From contig OY776378.1 of NCBI GenBank assembly GCA_963675575.1, positions 1,302,001-1,366,000 on the forward strand: a stretch of 64,000 nt of DNA. Reading direction: 5' to 3'. Below are positions 42,138-51,825 of the stretch, piece after piece. Origin of the DNA: JAGLOK01 sp963675575 (GTDB taxonomy: Bacteria; Bacillota; Clostridia; Christensenellales; UMGS416). Position numbers and translations under genes: made by a program. The notes below the pieces were generated by a model, which made no database searches, was not told the origin of the DNA, and saw nothing but the letters and a program-made list of their open reading frames with translations. Position 1 is the first letter of the stretch, and each line of letters opens with the position of its first letter.

Positions 42138-45100
42138 ATGCCGAGAAATAACGATATAAAAAAAGTAATGGTGATAGGTTCGGGTCCGATTATAATAGGC
42201 CAGGCCGCCGAATTCGACTATGCGGGCACTCAGGCTTGCCGTGCGCTAAAAGAGGAAGGCATAGAGGTTGTTCTGGTAAATTCAAATCCAGCAACAATAA
42301 TGACTGACTTAAATATTGCGGACCATGTTTATCTTGAGCCTATAACCCATGAGGTGCTCAAAAACATCATCCGTAAAGAAAAGCCGGATTCTATTTTACC
42401 GACCCTTGGCGGGCAGACCGGACTTAATGCCGCAATGGAGCTTGCCGAATCCGGATTTTTGGATGAAGTAGGCGTTAAGCTTCTTGGGACAAACGTTGAA
42501 TCAATATATAAGGCTGAAGACAGGGACGCGTTTAAGCAAATGCTGATTGAAATCGGTGAACCTACTATTGAGAGCGTTATTGTAACGGAAGTCGATCAGT
42601 CTTTGGAGTTTGCGAGCGAAGCGGGATATCCTGTCATAGTGCGGCCAGCATATACTTTGGGAGGATCAGGAGGAGGAATCGCCAACACTCCCATGGAGCT
42701 AGCTTCTATTTGTGGAGACGGATTAAGATATTCAAGGGTAAGCCAGTGTCTTATAGAAAAATCAATTTCAGGCTGGAAAGAGATTGAATATGAAGTGATG
42801 CGAGACTCTAAGGGAAATTGTATTACTGTTTGCAACATGGAAAATATCGACCCGGTTGGTATCCATACAGGTGACTCTATTGTTGTCGCGCCCTCGCAGA
42901 CTCTGCGTGACGCGGAGTATCAGATGCTTAGAAGCTCTGCCATAAACATTATATCTGCTCTGAAAATCGAAGGCGGATGCAATGTGCAGTACGCGCTTCA
43001 CACGGACAGCATGGAATACGCTGTTATAGAAGTCAATCCGCGAGTGTCAAGAAGCTCGGCGCTCGCATCGAAGGCCACAGGCTATCCTATAGCTAAAATT
43101 TCAGCGAAAATCGCGGTAGGCTACGGCTTGGACGAGATAGAAAACACTGTTACAGGAAAGACTTTCAGCGCATTTGAGCCGACGCTTGACTATGTTGTAG
43201 TAAAATTCCCAAGATGGCCGTTTGATAAATTTACAAAGGCTGATAATATACTAGGCACACGAATGATGGCAACAGGCGAAGTGATGTCGATAGGCTCAAA
43301 CTTTGAGTCAGCGTTTCTAAAAGCTGTGCGATCATTGGAACTGGGCCTTGATTCACTTGAATTTCGAGATGCCGCAAAATGTTCGGATGATGACATTGAA
43401 GACCTTCTTCATATGCAGACCGATGAGCGTATATTTGTGGTAACCGAAGCTTTAAGGAGGGGAGTGACCGAAAAACATATATTTGATATTACAAAAATAG
43501 ACCCGTGGTATTTATACAAGCTTTCAAACATAGTCAGGCAGGAAGAACACTTGAAAAACTGTGGTTCGGACTGTCTTGACAAAGACTATTTAACAGAACT
43601 TAAAAAGCGCGGTTTTTCAGACATGGCGATAGGTCGCTTAACAGGAAAATCAGAGATTGATATACGCGATTTGAGGAAAAAACTTGATATAGTTCCCACA
43701 TTTAAAATGGTGGATACCTGTGGCGCGGAGTTTGACGCTGTAAGCCCATATTATTATTCTACATATGATATAGAAAATGAAGCGAATAAGGGAGATAATA
43801 AATCGGTTGTTGTGTTGGGCTCAGGGCCTATAAGGATTGGGCAGGGAGTAGAGTTTGATTATTGCTCAGTTCATTCTATTTGGGCGCTTAAAGAAATGGG
43901 TTATGATACAGTTATAATAAACAATAATCCGGAAACCGTTTCAACAGATTTTGATACGTCCGATAGGCTATATTTCGAGCCGCTTACACCCGAGGAAGTT
44001 TGGAACGTTTTAGAATTTGAAAAGCCGGAAGGGGTAGTTGTTCAATTTGGTGGGCAAACCGCTATAAAGCTCGCTAAATCAGTGGAAGAAATGGGCTATA
44101 AAGTGCTGGGAACAAGCCTTGAAGACATTAACGCCGCTGAAGACAGAAACTGCTTTGAGGCGCTTCTTGAAAGGTGCAATATACCAAGGCCAAAAGGAGG
44201 AACTGTTTTCACAACGGAAGAAGCTTTGAAAATGGCTGAATCCTTGGGGTATCCGGTGTTGGTAAGGCCTTCGTACGTGTTGGGCGGCCAAGGAATGGAA
44301 ATAGCGTATTCCAATAAAGACATAAAAGAATATATGGAGATAATCACAAAATACGGCAGCCCCGAGCATCCCATATTGGTTGACAAATATCTAATCGGAA
44401 TGGAAATAGAAGTTGACGCCATTTCAGACGGAAAAGATTTTCTTATCCCTGGAATAATGGAGCATATTGAGCGTGCGGGGGTTCATTCGGGCGACTCGAT
44501 TTCAGTATATCCCGCATTTTCCTTTTCGGACACTATAAAAGAAAAAATTATTAAGACCACAAAGAAACTTTGCAAAGAGCTTAGGGTTATTGGCATGATA
44601 AATATACAATACATTCTAAGCGAGGACGAGATTTACGTAATAGAAGTGAATCCTCGTTCATCAAGAACTGTTCCTTACATCAGCAAGGTTACGGGCGTTC
44701 CAATGATAGAGCTTGCCACAAAGTGCATGATGGGACAAAAACTAAAAGATTTACCGTATGGCACGGGGCTTTATAAACAGCGCGATTTCTATGCGGTGAA
44801 AGTTCCGGTGTTCTCTTTTGAAAAGTTGCCGGATTTGGAAATTTCACTAGGACCTGAGATGAAGTCCACAGGCGAAGTGCTTGGCATAAGCAAAAACTTT
44901 GATGAAGCCGTGCTTAAAGGATTGATGGCCGCGGGCTTTGATATTCCAAGGAAAGGCAATGTATTTCTTTCTGTCGCAGACATTGATAAGCCGGAAGCCA
45001 CCCGCATCGCGGAAGACTTGGTCACCATGGGATACAAACTGTTTGCCACAAGCGGCACAGCTCATGCTTTAAACAGCAACTATGTGCCCGCTTCACAGAT

Positions 45101-45356
45101 TGGCGGCATTGGCGAGGATGTGCCGAACATAAGCCAGATGGTGCATTCGGAAAAAGTGGAAATTATAATAAACACTCCCACCCAAGGAAGAGACAGCTCA
45201 ACAAAAGGCTTTAAACTAAGAAGAATGGCTGTTGAGTTCAAGGTTCCATGCTTTACCTCGCTGGACACTGTGAGAGCGCTTGTAAACAGCCTGAAACTTA
45301 ATAAGAGTGATGCGGATATAGAAATAGTGGGACTTCATGAACTTGAGGATATCTAA
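42138..45356 (+). CDS. carB: Carbamoyl-phosphate synthase large chain
   Basis: Makes carbamoyl phosphate from bicarbonate, ammonia and two ATP; 1,072 residues. Two homologous ATP-grasp halves are visible, starting VMVIGSGPIIIGQAAEFDYAG and VVVLGSGPIRIGQGVEFDYCS (about residue 555). LVRPSYVLGGQGMEI belongs to the second half. The C-terminal MGS-like regulatory domain includes GYKLFATSGTAHAL and INTPTQGRDSSTKGFKLRR. UMP or PRPP control through this domain is typical for the family. Its TAATG end overlaps the pyrK start by one base. Confidence 0.98.
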   Translation: MPRNNDIKKVMVIGSGPIIIGQAAEFDYAGTQACRALKEEGIEVVLVNSNPATIMTDLNIADHVYLEPITHEVLKNIIRKEKPDSILPTLGGQTGLNAAMELAESGFLDEVGVKLLGTNVESIYKAEDRDAFKQMLIEIGEPTIESVIVTEVDQSLEFASEAGYPVIVRPAYTLGGSGGGIANTPMELASICGDGLRYSRVSQCLIEKSISGWKEIEYEVMRDSKGNCITVCNMENIDPVGIHTGDSIVVAPSQTLRDAEYQMLRSSAINIISALKIEGGCNVQYALHTDSMEYAVIEVNPRVSRSSALASKATGYPIAKISAKIAVGYGLDEIENTVTGKTFSAFEPTLDYVVVKFPRWPFDKFTKADNILGTRMMATGEVMSIGSNFESAFLKAVRSLELGLDSLEFRDAAKCSDDDIEDLLHMQTDERIFVVTEALRRGVTEKHIFDITKIDPWYLYKLSNIVRQEEHLKNCGSDCLDKDYLTELKKRGFSDMAIGRLTGKSEIDIRDLRKKLDIVPTFKMVDTCGAEFDAVSPYYYSTYDIENEANKGDNKSVVVLGSGPIRIGQGVEFDYCSVHSIWALKEMGYDTVIINNNPETVSTDFDTSDRLYFEPLTPEEVWNVLEFEKPEGVVVQFGGQTAIKLAKSVEEMGYKVLGTSLEDINAAEDRNCFEALLERCNIPRPKGGTVFTTEEALKMAESLGYPVLVRPSYVLGGQGMEIAYSNKDIKEYMEIITKYGSPEHPILVDKYLIGMEIEVDAISDGKDFLIPGIMEHIERAGVHSGDSISVYPAFSFSDTIKEKIIKTTKKLCKELRVIGMINIQYILSEDEIYVIEVNPRSSRTVPYISKVTGVPMIELATKCMMGQKLKDLPYGTGLYKQRDFYAVKVPVFSFEKLPDLEISLGPEMKSTGEVLGISKNFDEAVLKGLMAAGFDIPRKGNVFLSVADIDKPEATRIAEDLVTMGYKLFATSGTAHALNSNYVPASQIGGIGEDVPNISQMVHSEKVEIIINTPTQGRDSSTKGFKLRRMAVEFKVPCFTSLDTVRALVNSLKLNKSDADIEIVGLHELEDI

Positions 45357-46132
45357 TGGCAAAAACTTATGAAAAATGCAAAGTCGTATCTAATGAATTA
45401 GTTGCCACAAATACCTACTTGATGGAGTTTGAGTGCGACACCAACAATATTTGGCCGGGTCAGTTTGTGCACCTCAAAGCATGGGGCAGAAGCGATCTTT
45501 TGCTTCGCCGCCCGATAAGCGTGAATTCCGTAGATTTCAACAAGTCCACGATTAAGATTATCATTCAGGCGAAAGGTGACGGAACAAAAGCAATTTGCAA
45601 AGTCAAGAGCGGAGATGTCGTTGATGTTGTTTCTCCTTGCGGCAAAGGATTTTTATTAAATAAAGAGATACAAAAAGCGGCGGTTATTGGCGGAGGAATA
45701 GGTGTTGCACCTTTAAAATATGCTATGGAATATTATAAGGACATTACTTTTGATTCTTATATTGGCTTTAGAAGCAAAGAGTTCGCCTATCAGGTTGAAG
45801 ACTTTGAAAAGCTTTCAAAAAATCTATATCTATGCACTGATAACGGAACTCTATGCATAAAGGGATTTGCTACCTCCGAGCTTGACAAAAACCTTGAAAA
45901 AGAATCATATGATATTATCTTGGCGTGCGGACCAAATCCTATGCTAAACTCGCTGAAAAAAATAATAGATAAGCACAAAGTGCCTTGCTTGGTCTCTCTT
46001 GAAGAACGCATGGGATGCGGAATCGGGATTTGTAAAACTTGTGTGTGTAAAATAGTGAAAGATGAAGAAGAAAACTATGAGCGTGTATGCATGGATGGCC
46101 CTGTTTTTGATATAAACGAGGTGGTGCTGTAA
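45356..46132 (+). CDS. pyrK: Dihydroorotate dehydrogenase B electron-transfer subunit PyrK
   Basis: FAD and [2Fe-2S] subunit that links class 1B PyrD to NAD; 258 residues. The FAD-binding motif is LLLRRPISVNS (flavodoxin-reductase type). GGGIGVAPLKYAME binds the nucleotide. The iron-sulphur cluster Cys residues are in MGCGIGICKTCVCK with a fourth in ERVCMDGP. It overlaps both carB and pyrD by one base, which suggests fixed stoichiometry with PyrD. Confidence 0.97.
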   Translation: MAKTYEKCKVVSNELVATNTYLMEFECDTNNIWPGQFVHLKAWGRSDLLLRRPISVNSVDFNKSTIKIIIQAKGDGTKAICKVKSGDVVDVVSPCGKGFLLNKEIQKAAVIGGGIGVAPLKYAMEYYKDITFDSYIGFRSKEFAYQVEDFEKLSKNLYLCTDNGTLCIKGFATSELDKNLEKESYDIILACGPNPMLNSLKKIIDKHKVPCLVSLEERMGCGIGICKTCVCKIVKDEEENYERVCMDGPVFDINEVVL

Positions 46133-47040
46133 TGAATTTGAGCATAGACCTTTGTGGGAAAAAACTTAAAAACCCGGTTATAGCGGCATCAGGCTGTTTT
46201 GGGTTTGGCAGAGAAATGTCTACAATGTATGATTTGTCCAAGCTTGGCGGGATAGCTTTAAAAGCTGTTACTGCCGAAAAAAGGCTGGGAAATCCTCCAT
46301 CTAGGATAGCGGAGACTCCTTCAGGCATGCTGAATGCCGTTGGGCTTCAAAATCCTGGTGTGAATGGCTTTATACAAAAAGAAGTACCTTTTATTAAAAA
46401 TATTGACACGATGTTTTTCGCGAATGTCGCAGGAAGCAGTGTTAAAGAATATATGGATGTGATTGATAAGCTGCGTGATGTTTCCGAAGTTGATTTTATT
46501 GAGCTTAACATTTCTTGTCCAAATGTAAAAGAAGGCGGAGTAGCGTTCGGAGCGAAGCCTGATTCTATATACAGCATTGTTAAAGAAGCAAAGCAACATG
46601 CAAAGCAGCCGCTTATTGTAAAACTTACACCAAACACTTTGGATATAGCAGAAAACGCTAAAGCCGCTCAAGAAGCGGGAGCGGACGGAATATCGCTTAT
46701 AAACACTTTGCTGGGAATGGCTGTGGATGCTGATAGCAGAAGACCAATACTGTCGAACGTGACAGGCGGGCTTTCAGGTCCCGCAATTAAGCCTGTGGCA
46801 CTAAATATGGTATATAAGGCATCCAAAGCAGTAGACATACCGGTAATAGGTATGGGCGGCATTATGACGGGCAGAGACGCTGTTGAATTTTTGCTGTGCG
46901 GAGCCACTGCTGTTATGTGTGGCAGCTTGAATTTAATTGACCCAATGGGAATCCCTAATGTTATTTCCGGTATAGAAGAATATATGAAAAAGCACAATAT
47001 AGACGATGTGAACGAACTTATCGACGCGCTTATAGTTTAA
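46132..47040 (+). CDS. pyrD: Dihydroorotate dehydrogenase B catalytic subunit PyrD
   Basis: Class 1B dihydroorotate dehydrogenase, FMN enzyme, 302 residues. It oxidises dihydroorotate to orotate and passes electrons through PyrK to NAD. The catalytic Cys is in IELNISCPNVKEGG. FMN and substrate contacts appear in VIAASGCFGFG, NAVGLQNPGVN, VKLTPNTLDI and IGMGGIMTGRDAVEF. The paired pyrK gene confirms the 1B class. It is followed by pyrE after 10 bases. Confidence 0.97.
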   Translation: MNLSIDLCGKKLKNPVIAASGCFGFGREMSTMYDLSKLGGIALKAVTAEKRLGNPPSRIAETPSGMLNAVGLQNPGVNGFIQKEVPFIKNIDTMFFANVAGSSVKEYMDVIDKLRDVSEVDFIELNISCPNVKEGGVAFGAKPDSIYSIVKEAKQHAKQPLIVKLTPNTLDIAENAKAAQEAGADGISLINTLLGMAVDADSRRPILSNVTGGLSGPAIKPVALNMVYKASKAVDIPVIGMGGIMTGRDAVEFLLCGATAVMCGSLNLIDPMGIPNVISGIEEYMKKHNIDDVNELIDALIV

Positions 47041-47050
47041 CGGAGGAAAG

Positions 47051-47722
47051 ATGAATTTAAAAGCTGAATTTATAGAATTTATGGTTCAATCTGATGTTTT
47101 GACTTTTGGTGACTTTACTACAAAAAGCGGGCGCAAAACCCCGTATTTTGTTAATACAGGCAAATATAAAACAGGAATGCAGATTTCAAAGCTCGGAGAC
47201 TATTATGCGGCATGTATAAAAGAATCTTTGGAAGGAAATATTGATGCCATTTACGGCCCTGCTTATAAAGGGATTCCTTTATCTGTGACAACTGCCGCGG
47301 CTTTATATAAAAATTATAATATTGATTTGCCATATTGCTTTAACCGTAAGGAAATTAAAGATCATGGCGAAGGCGGAAGCATCATAGGATATATGCCCAA
47401 AGATGGTGATAAGATAGCCATAATAGAAGATGTGATAACCGCAGGTACATCAATACGAGAGAGCGTGCCGCTTCTTAAATCTATTGCGGATGTTGACATA
47501 ACCTCAGTTATAATTTCCGTTGATAGGATGGAAAAAGGAAAAGGCGATAAAACCACCATCTCCGAAATAAAAGACGAGTTTGGTATAGACACATATCCAA
47601 TAGTTAACACTTTGGATATTATAGAATATCTTCACAACAGGGAAGTGGACGGTAAAATTATTATCGATGATGATATGCGTGGCAAGATGGAAGCTTATAT
47701 GGATAAGTATTGCGCGTTTTAA
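47051..47722 (+). CDS. pyrE: Orotate phosphoribosyltransferase
   Basis: Joins orotate and PRPP to give OMP; 223 residues, on the long side for PyrE and like the longer family branch. GPAYKGIPLSVTTAAAL and YCFNRKEIKDHGEGG are typical, with the PRPP motif IAIIEDVITAGTSI. The C-terminal part (KGDKTTISEIKDEFGI) is an extension relative to Bacillus PyrE. It is the last gene of the operon, ahead of a strong terminator. Confidence 0.96.
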   Translation: MNLKAEFIEFMVQSDVLTFGDFTTKSGRKTPYFVNTGKYKTGMQISKLGDYYAACIKESLEGNIDAIYGPAYKGIPLSVTTAAALYKNYNIDLPYCFNRKEIKDHGEGGSIIGYMPKDGDKIAIIEDVITAGTSIRESVPLLKSIADVDITSVIISVDRMEKGKGDKTTISEIKDEFGIDTYPIVNTLDIIEYLHNREVDGKIIIDDDMRGKMEAYMDKYCAF

Positions 47723-47750
47723 TATAGTGCAATTTTAAAAAACTTAAAAT

Positions 47751-47780
47751 AAAACCGCTTAACATTGTTAAGCGGTTTTT
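47751..47780. terminator. Bidirectional intrinsic terminator after pyrE
   Basis: A 13-bp perfect stem AAAACCGCTTAAC/GTTAAGCGGTTTT with loop ATT is flanked by A and T runs. It lies between pyrE and the convergent GNAT-like gene and fits both. Confidence 0.93.
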
Positions 47781-47786
47781 CAATAT

Positions 47787-48905
47787 CTAAATTTTCTTTA
47801 TGAAACTTCGACGCCTTCTATGCTGGCGTTTTTCGAAATATTTCCATTGCGCCTGTACTTTTTCATTTGTTTCAAGCTCAGGATTGGATTCGGCGTATTT
47901 CACACCAAATTGTTTTGCGGATTTCATTATAGCATCCATTATTATCGCATTTATACCCAAGCCTTGCAGTTTGGGAATAACACCGACTAAGTACAAGTCG
48001 AGCACCTCGATTTTTTGCCTGTCGTGAAGAAAGTGAAATAAACCTGTTGGGAAAAGATATCCATTCGCTTTTCTTGCGGCTTTCGCAAACGACGGAAAGC
48101 ACAAGCCAAAGGCAACTATTTTACCTTCCTTATCCTCTAAAAGTTTTAAAAAATGCGGGTTGGCGAAAGAAATGTTTTCCTTTATAGCCAAATCAATTTG
48201 CTTTTGAGTAAGAGGCGTCTGACCGTAAAGCTCCTTATAAGCTTCTGTCCAAACATCAAACATTCCGTTTAAATGTTTTTTTGCATCATTGATATTTGTG
48301 AATTCAAGAAGTTTATATTCACCGCGTTCCAGAAGGATTTTCGAAACACGTGATAAAAGAGCACTTGCCTTATCGGTTACTTTTAACTGATATTCGACCC
48401 AATCGGCATCTTTTTCAAAACCCAAAGCTTTCATATGCTCAGGATAATATGAATAGTTGTATAAAGTGATGTAGGTGCTCATTTCTTCAAAGCCTTCAAT
48501 TAACATGCCTTCTTGGTCAAGATCCGTAAAGCCCATAGGACCTTGTATTTCTTCCATACCGTTCTTTTTTCCATATGCTGCAACAGTGTCTATCAGCGCT
48601 TTTGAAACCTCTTTGTCATCGATAAAATCGAAACGTGTGATACGCACCACTTTGTTTTTCCATATGTCATTTGCTTTGTGGTTTATAATCGCGCCTACTC
48701 GGCCTACTACTTTTCCGTCCTTGTATGCGAGATACCATTGTGAATCACAATATTCTGATGCCGGGTTTTTTGCCGGAACCATTAAATTGCGTTCATTGTC
48801 GCGGAATGGCGGCGCCCAATATTTGTTGCCTTTATATAAGTCGAAAAAAAAGTTCACAAACGCTTTGCGGTCTTTTGCGGTTTCCGCTATTTTAATTTCT
48901 ATCAT
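47787..48905 (-). CDS. GNAT-fold acetyltransferase-like protein
   Basis: 372 residues, soluble. I recognise the general GNAT pattern: YLAYKDGKVVGRVGAIINHKAN in the first half and LYLVGVIPKLQGLGINAIIMDAIM, with the acetyl-CoA-type GxGxN loop, in the second. The spaced motif QGPMGFTDLDQEGMLIEGFEE resembles YghO-like proteins of unknown substrate. It is last in a minus-strand group with degV and rqcH. Substrate and partners are unknown. The ATG is preceded by an AGGTGAAGC purine-rich site. Confidence 0.75.
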   Translation of the reverse strand: MIEIKIAETAKDRKAFVNFFFDLYKGNKYWAPPFRDNERNLMVPAKNPASEYCDSQWYLAYKDGKVVGRVGAIINHKANDIWKNKVVRITRFDFIDDKEVSKALIDTVAAYGKKNGMEEIQGPMGFTDLDQEGMLIEGFEEMSTYITLYNYSYYPEHMKALGFEKDADWVEYQLKVTDKASALLSRVSKILLERGEYKLLEFTNINDAKKHLNGMFDVWTEAYKELYGQTPLTQKQIDLAIKENISFANPHFLKLLEDKEGKIVAFGLCFPSFAKAARKANGYLFPTGLFHFLHDRQKIEVLDLYLVGVIPKLQGLGINAIIMDAIMKSAKQFGVKYAESNPELETNEKVQAQWKYFEKRQHRRRRSFIKKI

Positions 48906-48914
48906 AGCTTCACC

Positions 48915-49796
48915 TTAATTTGAAAACTCTTTGCCCATAAAACATGCGGCAAGAGTGTTGGGACCACAGTGAGAGCCTATAACAGGACCGATAAATTGCA
49001 TATATACTTTCTTGAATTTGACTTTAGCTTCAATCATGTTTTTAAGAGTAATCGCATCATCTTCACAATCCGCATGAAGAATTATAAGAGTGTGCTCTTC
49101 GGGATTTAAAGTGTTTTCAACCGTGAGTTCCACAATGCGGTGAATAGCTTTTTTGCGGCCTTTTGCTTTTTCCAAAGAAATAATTTTTCCGTTATTGTCA
49201 ATTGCAAGAATTGGTTTTACTTGCATCATTGTGCCGACTATTGCTACCGCGGGGGATATCCTTCCACCGCGCTTCAAGTGGTTTAAATCATCCACAGTAA
49301 AATATCCGTGAGATCTTTTATAATTGTTTTCCACCCAGTCCGCCACTTCGCCAAGCTCTTTTCCTTCGGCATACATGTCTAAAGCCTCAATTACAATGAC
49401 AGCCATTGGGGCTGAGATGCGCAGCGTGTTTACAAGACGTATTGTGCGCTCAGGGAATTCTTCGCGAAGAGTTTGAGCCGCTGTGGAAAGAAAACCAAAA
49501 GCAGCTGAAAGTTCGGATGAAAAAGCTAAGAACAAAATATCTTTACCATCTTTTAGATATGGTTTTAAAAGTTCTTCGTAATAATTTGGAGGATAAGTCG
49601 AGGTGGAAGGCATAGCACCGTTTCGTACCTTTTGGAAGAAATCTTTATAATCTGTTTTTTCACCAAGATCATAAAAATACTCCTGATCTTCCAATGTATA
49701 AGGCATCGGAACATATGGAATGTCGTATTTTTTGATTAATTCAAGGGGGAGTTCACTGTTGCTATCGGTAAACAGCTGATATGATTTGTTGGACAT
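48915..49796 (-). CDS. DegV family fatty-acid-binding protein
   Basis: DegV/FakB-type protein, 293 residues. Such proteins bind a fatty acid and present it to the FakA kinase, or carry lipid in an unknown role. The N-terminal FTDSNSELP, TSTYPPNYYEE (lipid carboxylate contact region), LKRGGRISPAVAIVGTMMQVKPILAIDNNGKI and the C-terminal GPVIGSHCGPNTLAA are all typical. The GGAGTAA site precedes the ATG. No fakA gene is in this window. Confidence 0.94.
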   Translation of the reverse strand: MSNKSYQLFTDSNSELPLELIKKYDIPYVPMPYTLEDQEYFYDLGEKTDYKDFFQKVRNGAMPSTSTYPPNYYEELLKPYLKDGKDILFLAFSSELSAAFGFLSTAAQTLREEFPERTIRLVNTLRISAPMAVIVIEALDMYAEGKELGEVADWVENNYKRSHGYFTVDDLNHLKRGGRISPAVAIVGTMMQVKPILAIDNNGKIISLEKAKGRKKAIHRIVELTVENTLNPEEHTLIILHADCEDDAITLKNMIEAKVKFKKVYMQFIGPVIGSHCGPNTLAACFMGKEFSN

Positions 49797-49891
49797 AATT
49801 TACTCCTTAATAATATTAAAATGAATTAATGCTATTATACACGCATAAGCGCTACGTAGCAATTACGCCGAGGTTAAATATTTGTTAGAAT

Positions 49892-51646
49892 TTAAATATC
49901 TTCTTTTCGTATTTTTGCGAACTCTTCTTTTGTGCATGTGACGTTTATTGTAAAATTGGAAAGGAAGATTACATAACCGGGCTTTGCACCATTTGGTTTG
50001 CGCATGTTTTTTCTCTGGGTGTAATCGACAGGCACATGAGATGAGTTTCGAGCCTTTGAATACCAAGCGGCCAAGAAAGCACCTTCTTTGATTGCCTTAT
50101 CGGATACAGTATTATTTTTTGCGCGGATTATCACATGCGAACCGGGGATATCTTTTGTGTGAAGCCAAACATCGTTTGAGCGAGCAAACCGCATTGTAAG
50201 CTCATCGTTTTGCTTATTGTTTCTGCCAACATATATTTCGTGGTTGTCGGAGGACACAAAGCGGTGTGGCTTTGAAGGGGGAAGCTTTCTGGAGGTTTTA
50301 TTCTTTGTTTTTCTTATGTACCCGTTTGCCATAAGTTCGTTTTGTATTTCAATTGCAAGATCTTCACTGTCACAGTTTTCAATTGAGTGAAGAGTGCTGT
50401 CTAAATATTCGATTTCTGATGAAATGTTTTTGATTTGCTTATTTGCAAGCTCGGCTCCGGTTTTTAACTTTTTGTATTTTTTAAAATATTTAGCCGCGTT
50501 TGCAGAGGCGCTGAGCCTTTGGTCGAGAGGCACTGTAATTTTTTCTCCGTTTTCAGAGTAAAAATTATCAAGCTCCGCTTCTTTTGCGCCTTTTGGTATC
50601 GCATATGAATAGGAGGTCAACAGTTCCCCGTATATCTTGTATTTCTCAAGCTTTTTTTCATCGCCCAAAATATCTTGCTGTATCTTAAGCTTTCGGATAT
50701 TTCGGGCAAGATGCGTTTTAACGCTCTGCCTTAATGTCTGAGTTCTTCTTGAAATATTGTCTTTAAGTGCGCGCATCTTGTAAAAATCATCGATAAGCTC
50801 ATTGATTGATTCATATTCTTTGTGGTTTATTGACGGCTCATTGTCAAGCAGGGTGAAATCCAAACCGTTCCCGGAATCATCTAGCAGGATATAGAAGCTT
50901 AAAGCATTTGAGAATAGTGCTTTATAAAAATCATAAAGTGTTTGGGCAATGCTGCTTAAATCATCTTCATTAAATCTCGAAAGAGGGGCGTCAATATCAT
51001 ATTTTTTGTCGAATATATATATAATTGTTTTAGTGGAAATTCCCGCGATATTGCTTTGAATGGCAGATTGTATTGATTTATCTATATCTTTAAGTAATAT
51101 ACGGTAAATATCTTCGGTGGATAAATCTTTTGGGTTATGCTTGTTTTGCGGCGGAGGCAGTGTGAATTCGATTGACGGCATTATCTGCCTGACACGGCTC
51201 TTGTTTTCGTCTACGCGCTTTATAGAATCTATGATTTTGTTTTCGTCGTCAACTAAAATAACATTGGAATGGCGCCCCATCATTTCACAATACAAATAAT
51301 ATGTGTTTTCGCGGGAAAGCTCGTCCCGAGATGATATTTCAATTTTTATGATGCGTTCCATATCTATTTGCTCAACGGATTTAATTCTTCCGGCAATAAG
51401 TTTTTTACGCAAAAGCATGCAAAACATCGGGGGGCTTTCAGGGTTTAGTGCGGCTTCATCGGCTATATGTACGCGCGGATATGATGATGATGCTGAAAGC
51501 AAAAGCTTATAGCTTTTTCTGTCCGCGCGAATAGCGAGGGTAAGCTGATGTTTTTCCCCCTGATGTACTTTTTCTATTTTGCCGTCTTTTAAAAGAACGT
51601 TAAGTTCCTGAGCCAGTGCATATACTGTTGTTGCGTCAAGCGCCAT
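49892..51646 (-). CDS. rqcH: Rqc2 homologue RqcH (NFACT protein)
   Basis: Ribosome quality-control factor that binds obstructed 50S-peptidyl-tRNA and drives C-terminal alanine tailing; also described as fibronectin-binding protein FbpA/YloA. 584 residues. The NFACT-N domain has MALDATTVYALAQELN at the start and ENTYYLYCEMMGRHSNVILVD, with a conserved DENKSRVRQIMP. Coiled coils cover about residues 290-430. The C-terminal NFACT-R domain has VGRNNKQNDELTMR, DVWLHTKDIPGSHVII and the basic TQRKNMRKPNGAKPGYV. It is transcribed ahead of degV. Confidence 0.95.
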   Translation of the reverse strand: MALDATTVYALAQELNVLLKDGKIEKVHQGEKHQLTLAIRADRKSYKLLLSASSSYPRVHIADEAALNPESPPMFCMLLRKKLIAGRIKSVEQIDMERIIKIEISSRDELSRENTYYLYCEMMGRHSNVILVDDENKIIDSIKRVDENKSRVRQIMPSIEFTLPPPQNKHNPKDLSTEDIYRILLKDIDKSIQSAIQSNIAGISTKTIIYIFDKKYDIDAPLSRFNEDDLSSIAQTLYDFYKALFSNALSFYILLDDSGNGLDFTLLDNEPSINHKEYESINELIDDFYKMRALKDNISRRTQTLRQSVKTHLARNIRKLKIQQDILGDEKKLEKYKIYGELLTSYSYAIPKGAKEAELDNFYSENGEKITVPLDQRLSASANAAKYFKKYKKLKTGAELANKQIKNISSEIEYLDSTLHSIENCDSEDLAIEIQNELMANGYIRKTKNKTSRKLPPSKPHRFVSSDNHEIYVGRNNKQNDELTMRFARSNDVWLHTKDIPGSHVIIRAKNNTVSDKAIKEGAFLAAWYSKARNSSHVPVDYTQRKNMRKPNGAKPGYVIFLSNFTINVTCTKEEFAKIRKEDI

Positions 51647-51674
51647 TAATATACCTCTTTAAATTATTAAAGGT

Positions 51675-51683
51675 ATTATAACA
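51675..51683 (-). promoter_or_regulatory. Extended -10 promoter of rqcH
   Basis: On the minus strand TGTTATAAT reads as TGN-TATAAT about 29 bases upstream of the rqcH ATG. No clear -35 is seen. Confidence 0.5.
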
Positions 51684-51759
51684 TAAAAAAACTGTCGCTA
51701 CTAAAGAACAAAGCAGAGAAAAGTTCTTATTTTATTAACATAGGAATGGAATATATCAT

Positions 51760-51788
51760 TGAAAAATACGAACATATGTGCTATGATA
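51760..51788 (+). promoter_or_regulatory. dinB promoter with overlapping LexA-type SOS box
   Basis: TTGAAA (51760-51765), 17 bases and TATGAT (51783-51788). Within the spacer CGAACATATGTGC (51770-51782) matches the Gram-positive LexA/DinR box (GAAC-N4-GTTC) except for one base, GTGC for GTTC. Repressor bound here would block polymerase, so the gene is probably DNA-damage inducible. Confidence 0.72.
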
Positions 51789-51825
51789 CAAACATAAATT
51801 ATAGAACGAAAGAGAAGTTAGTGCT

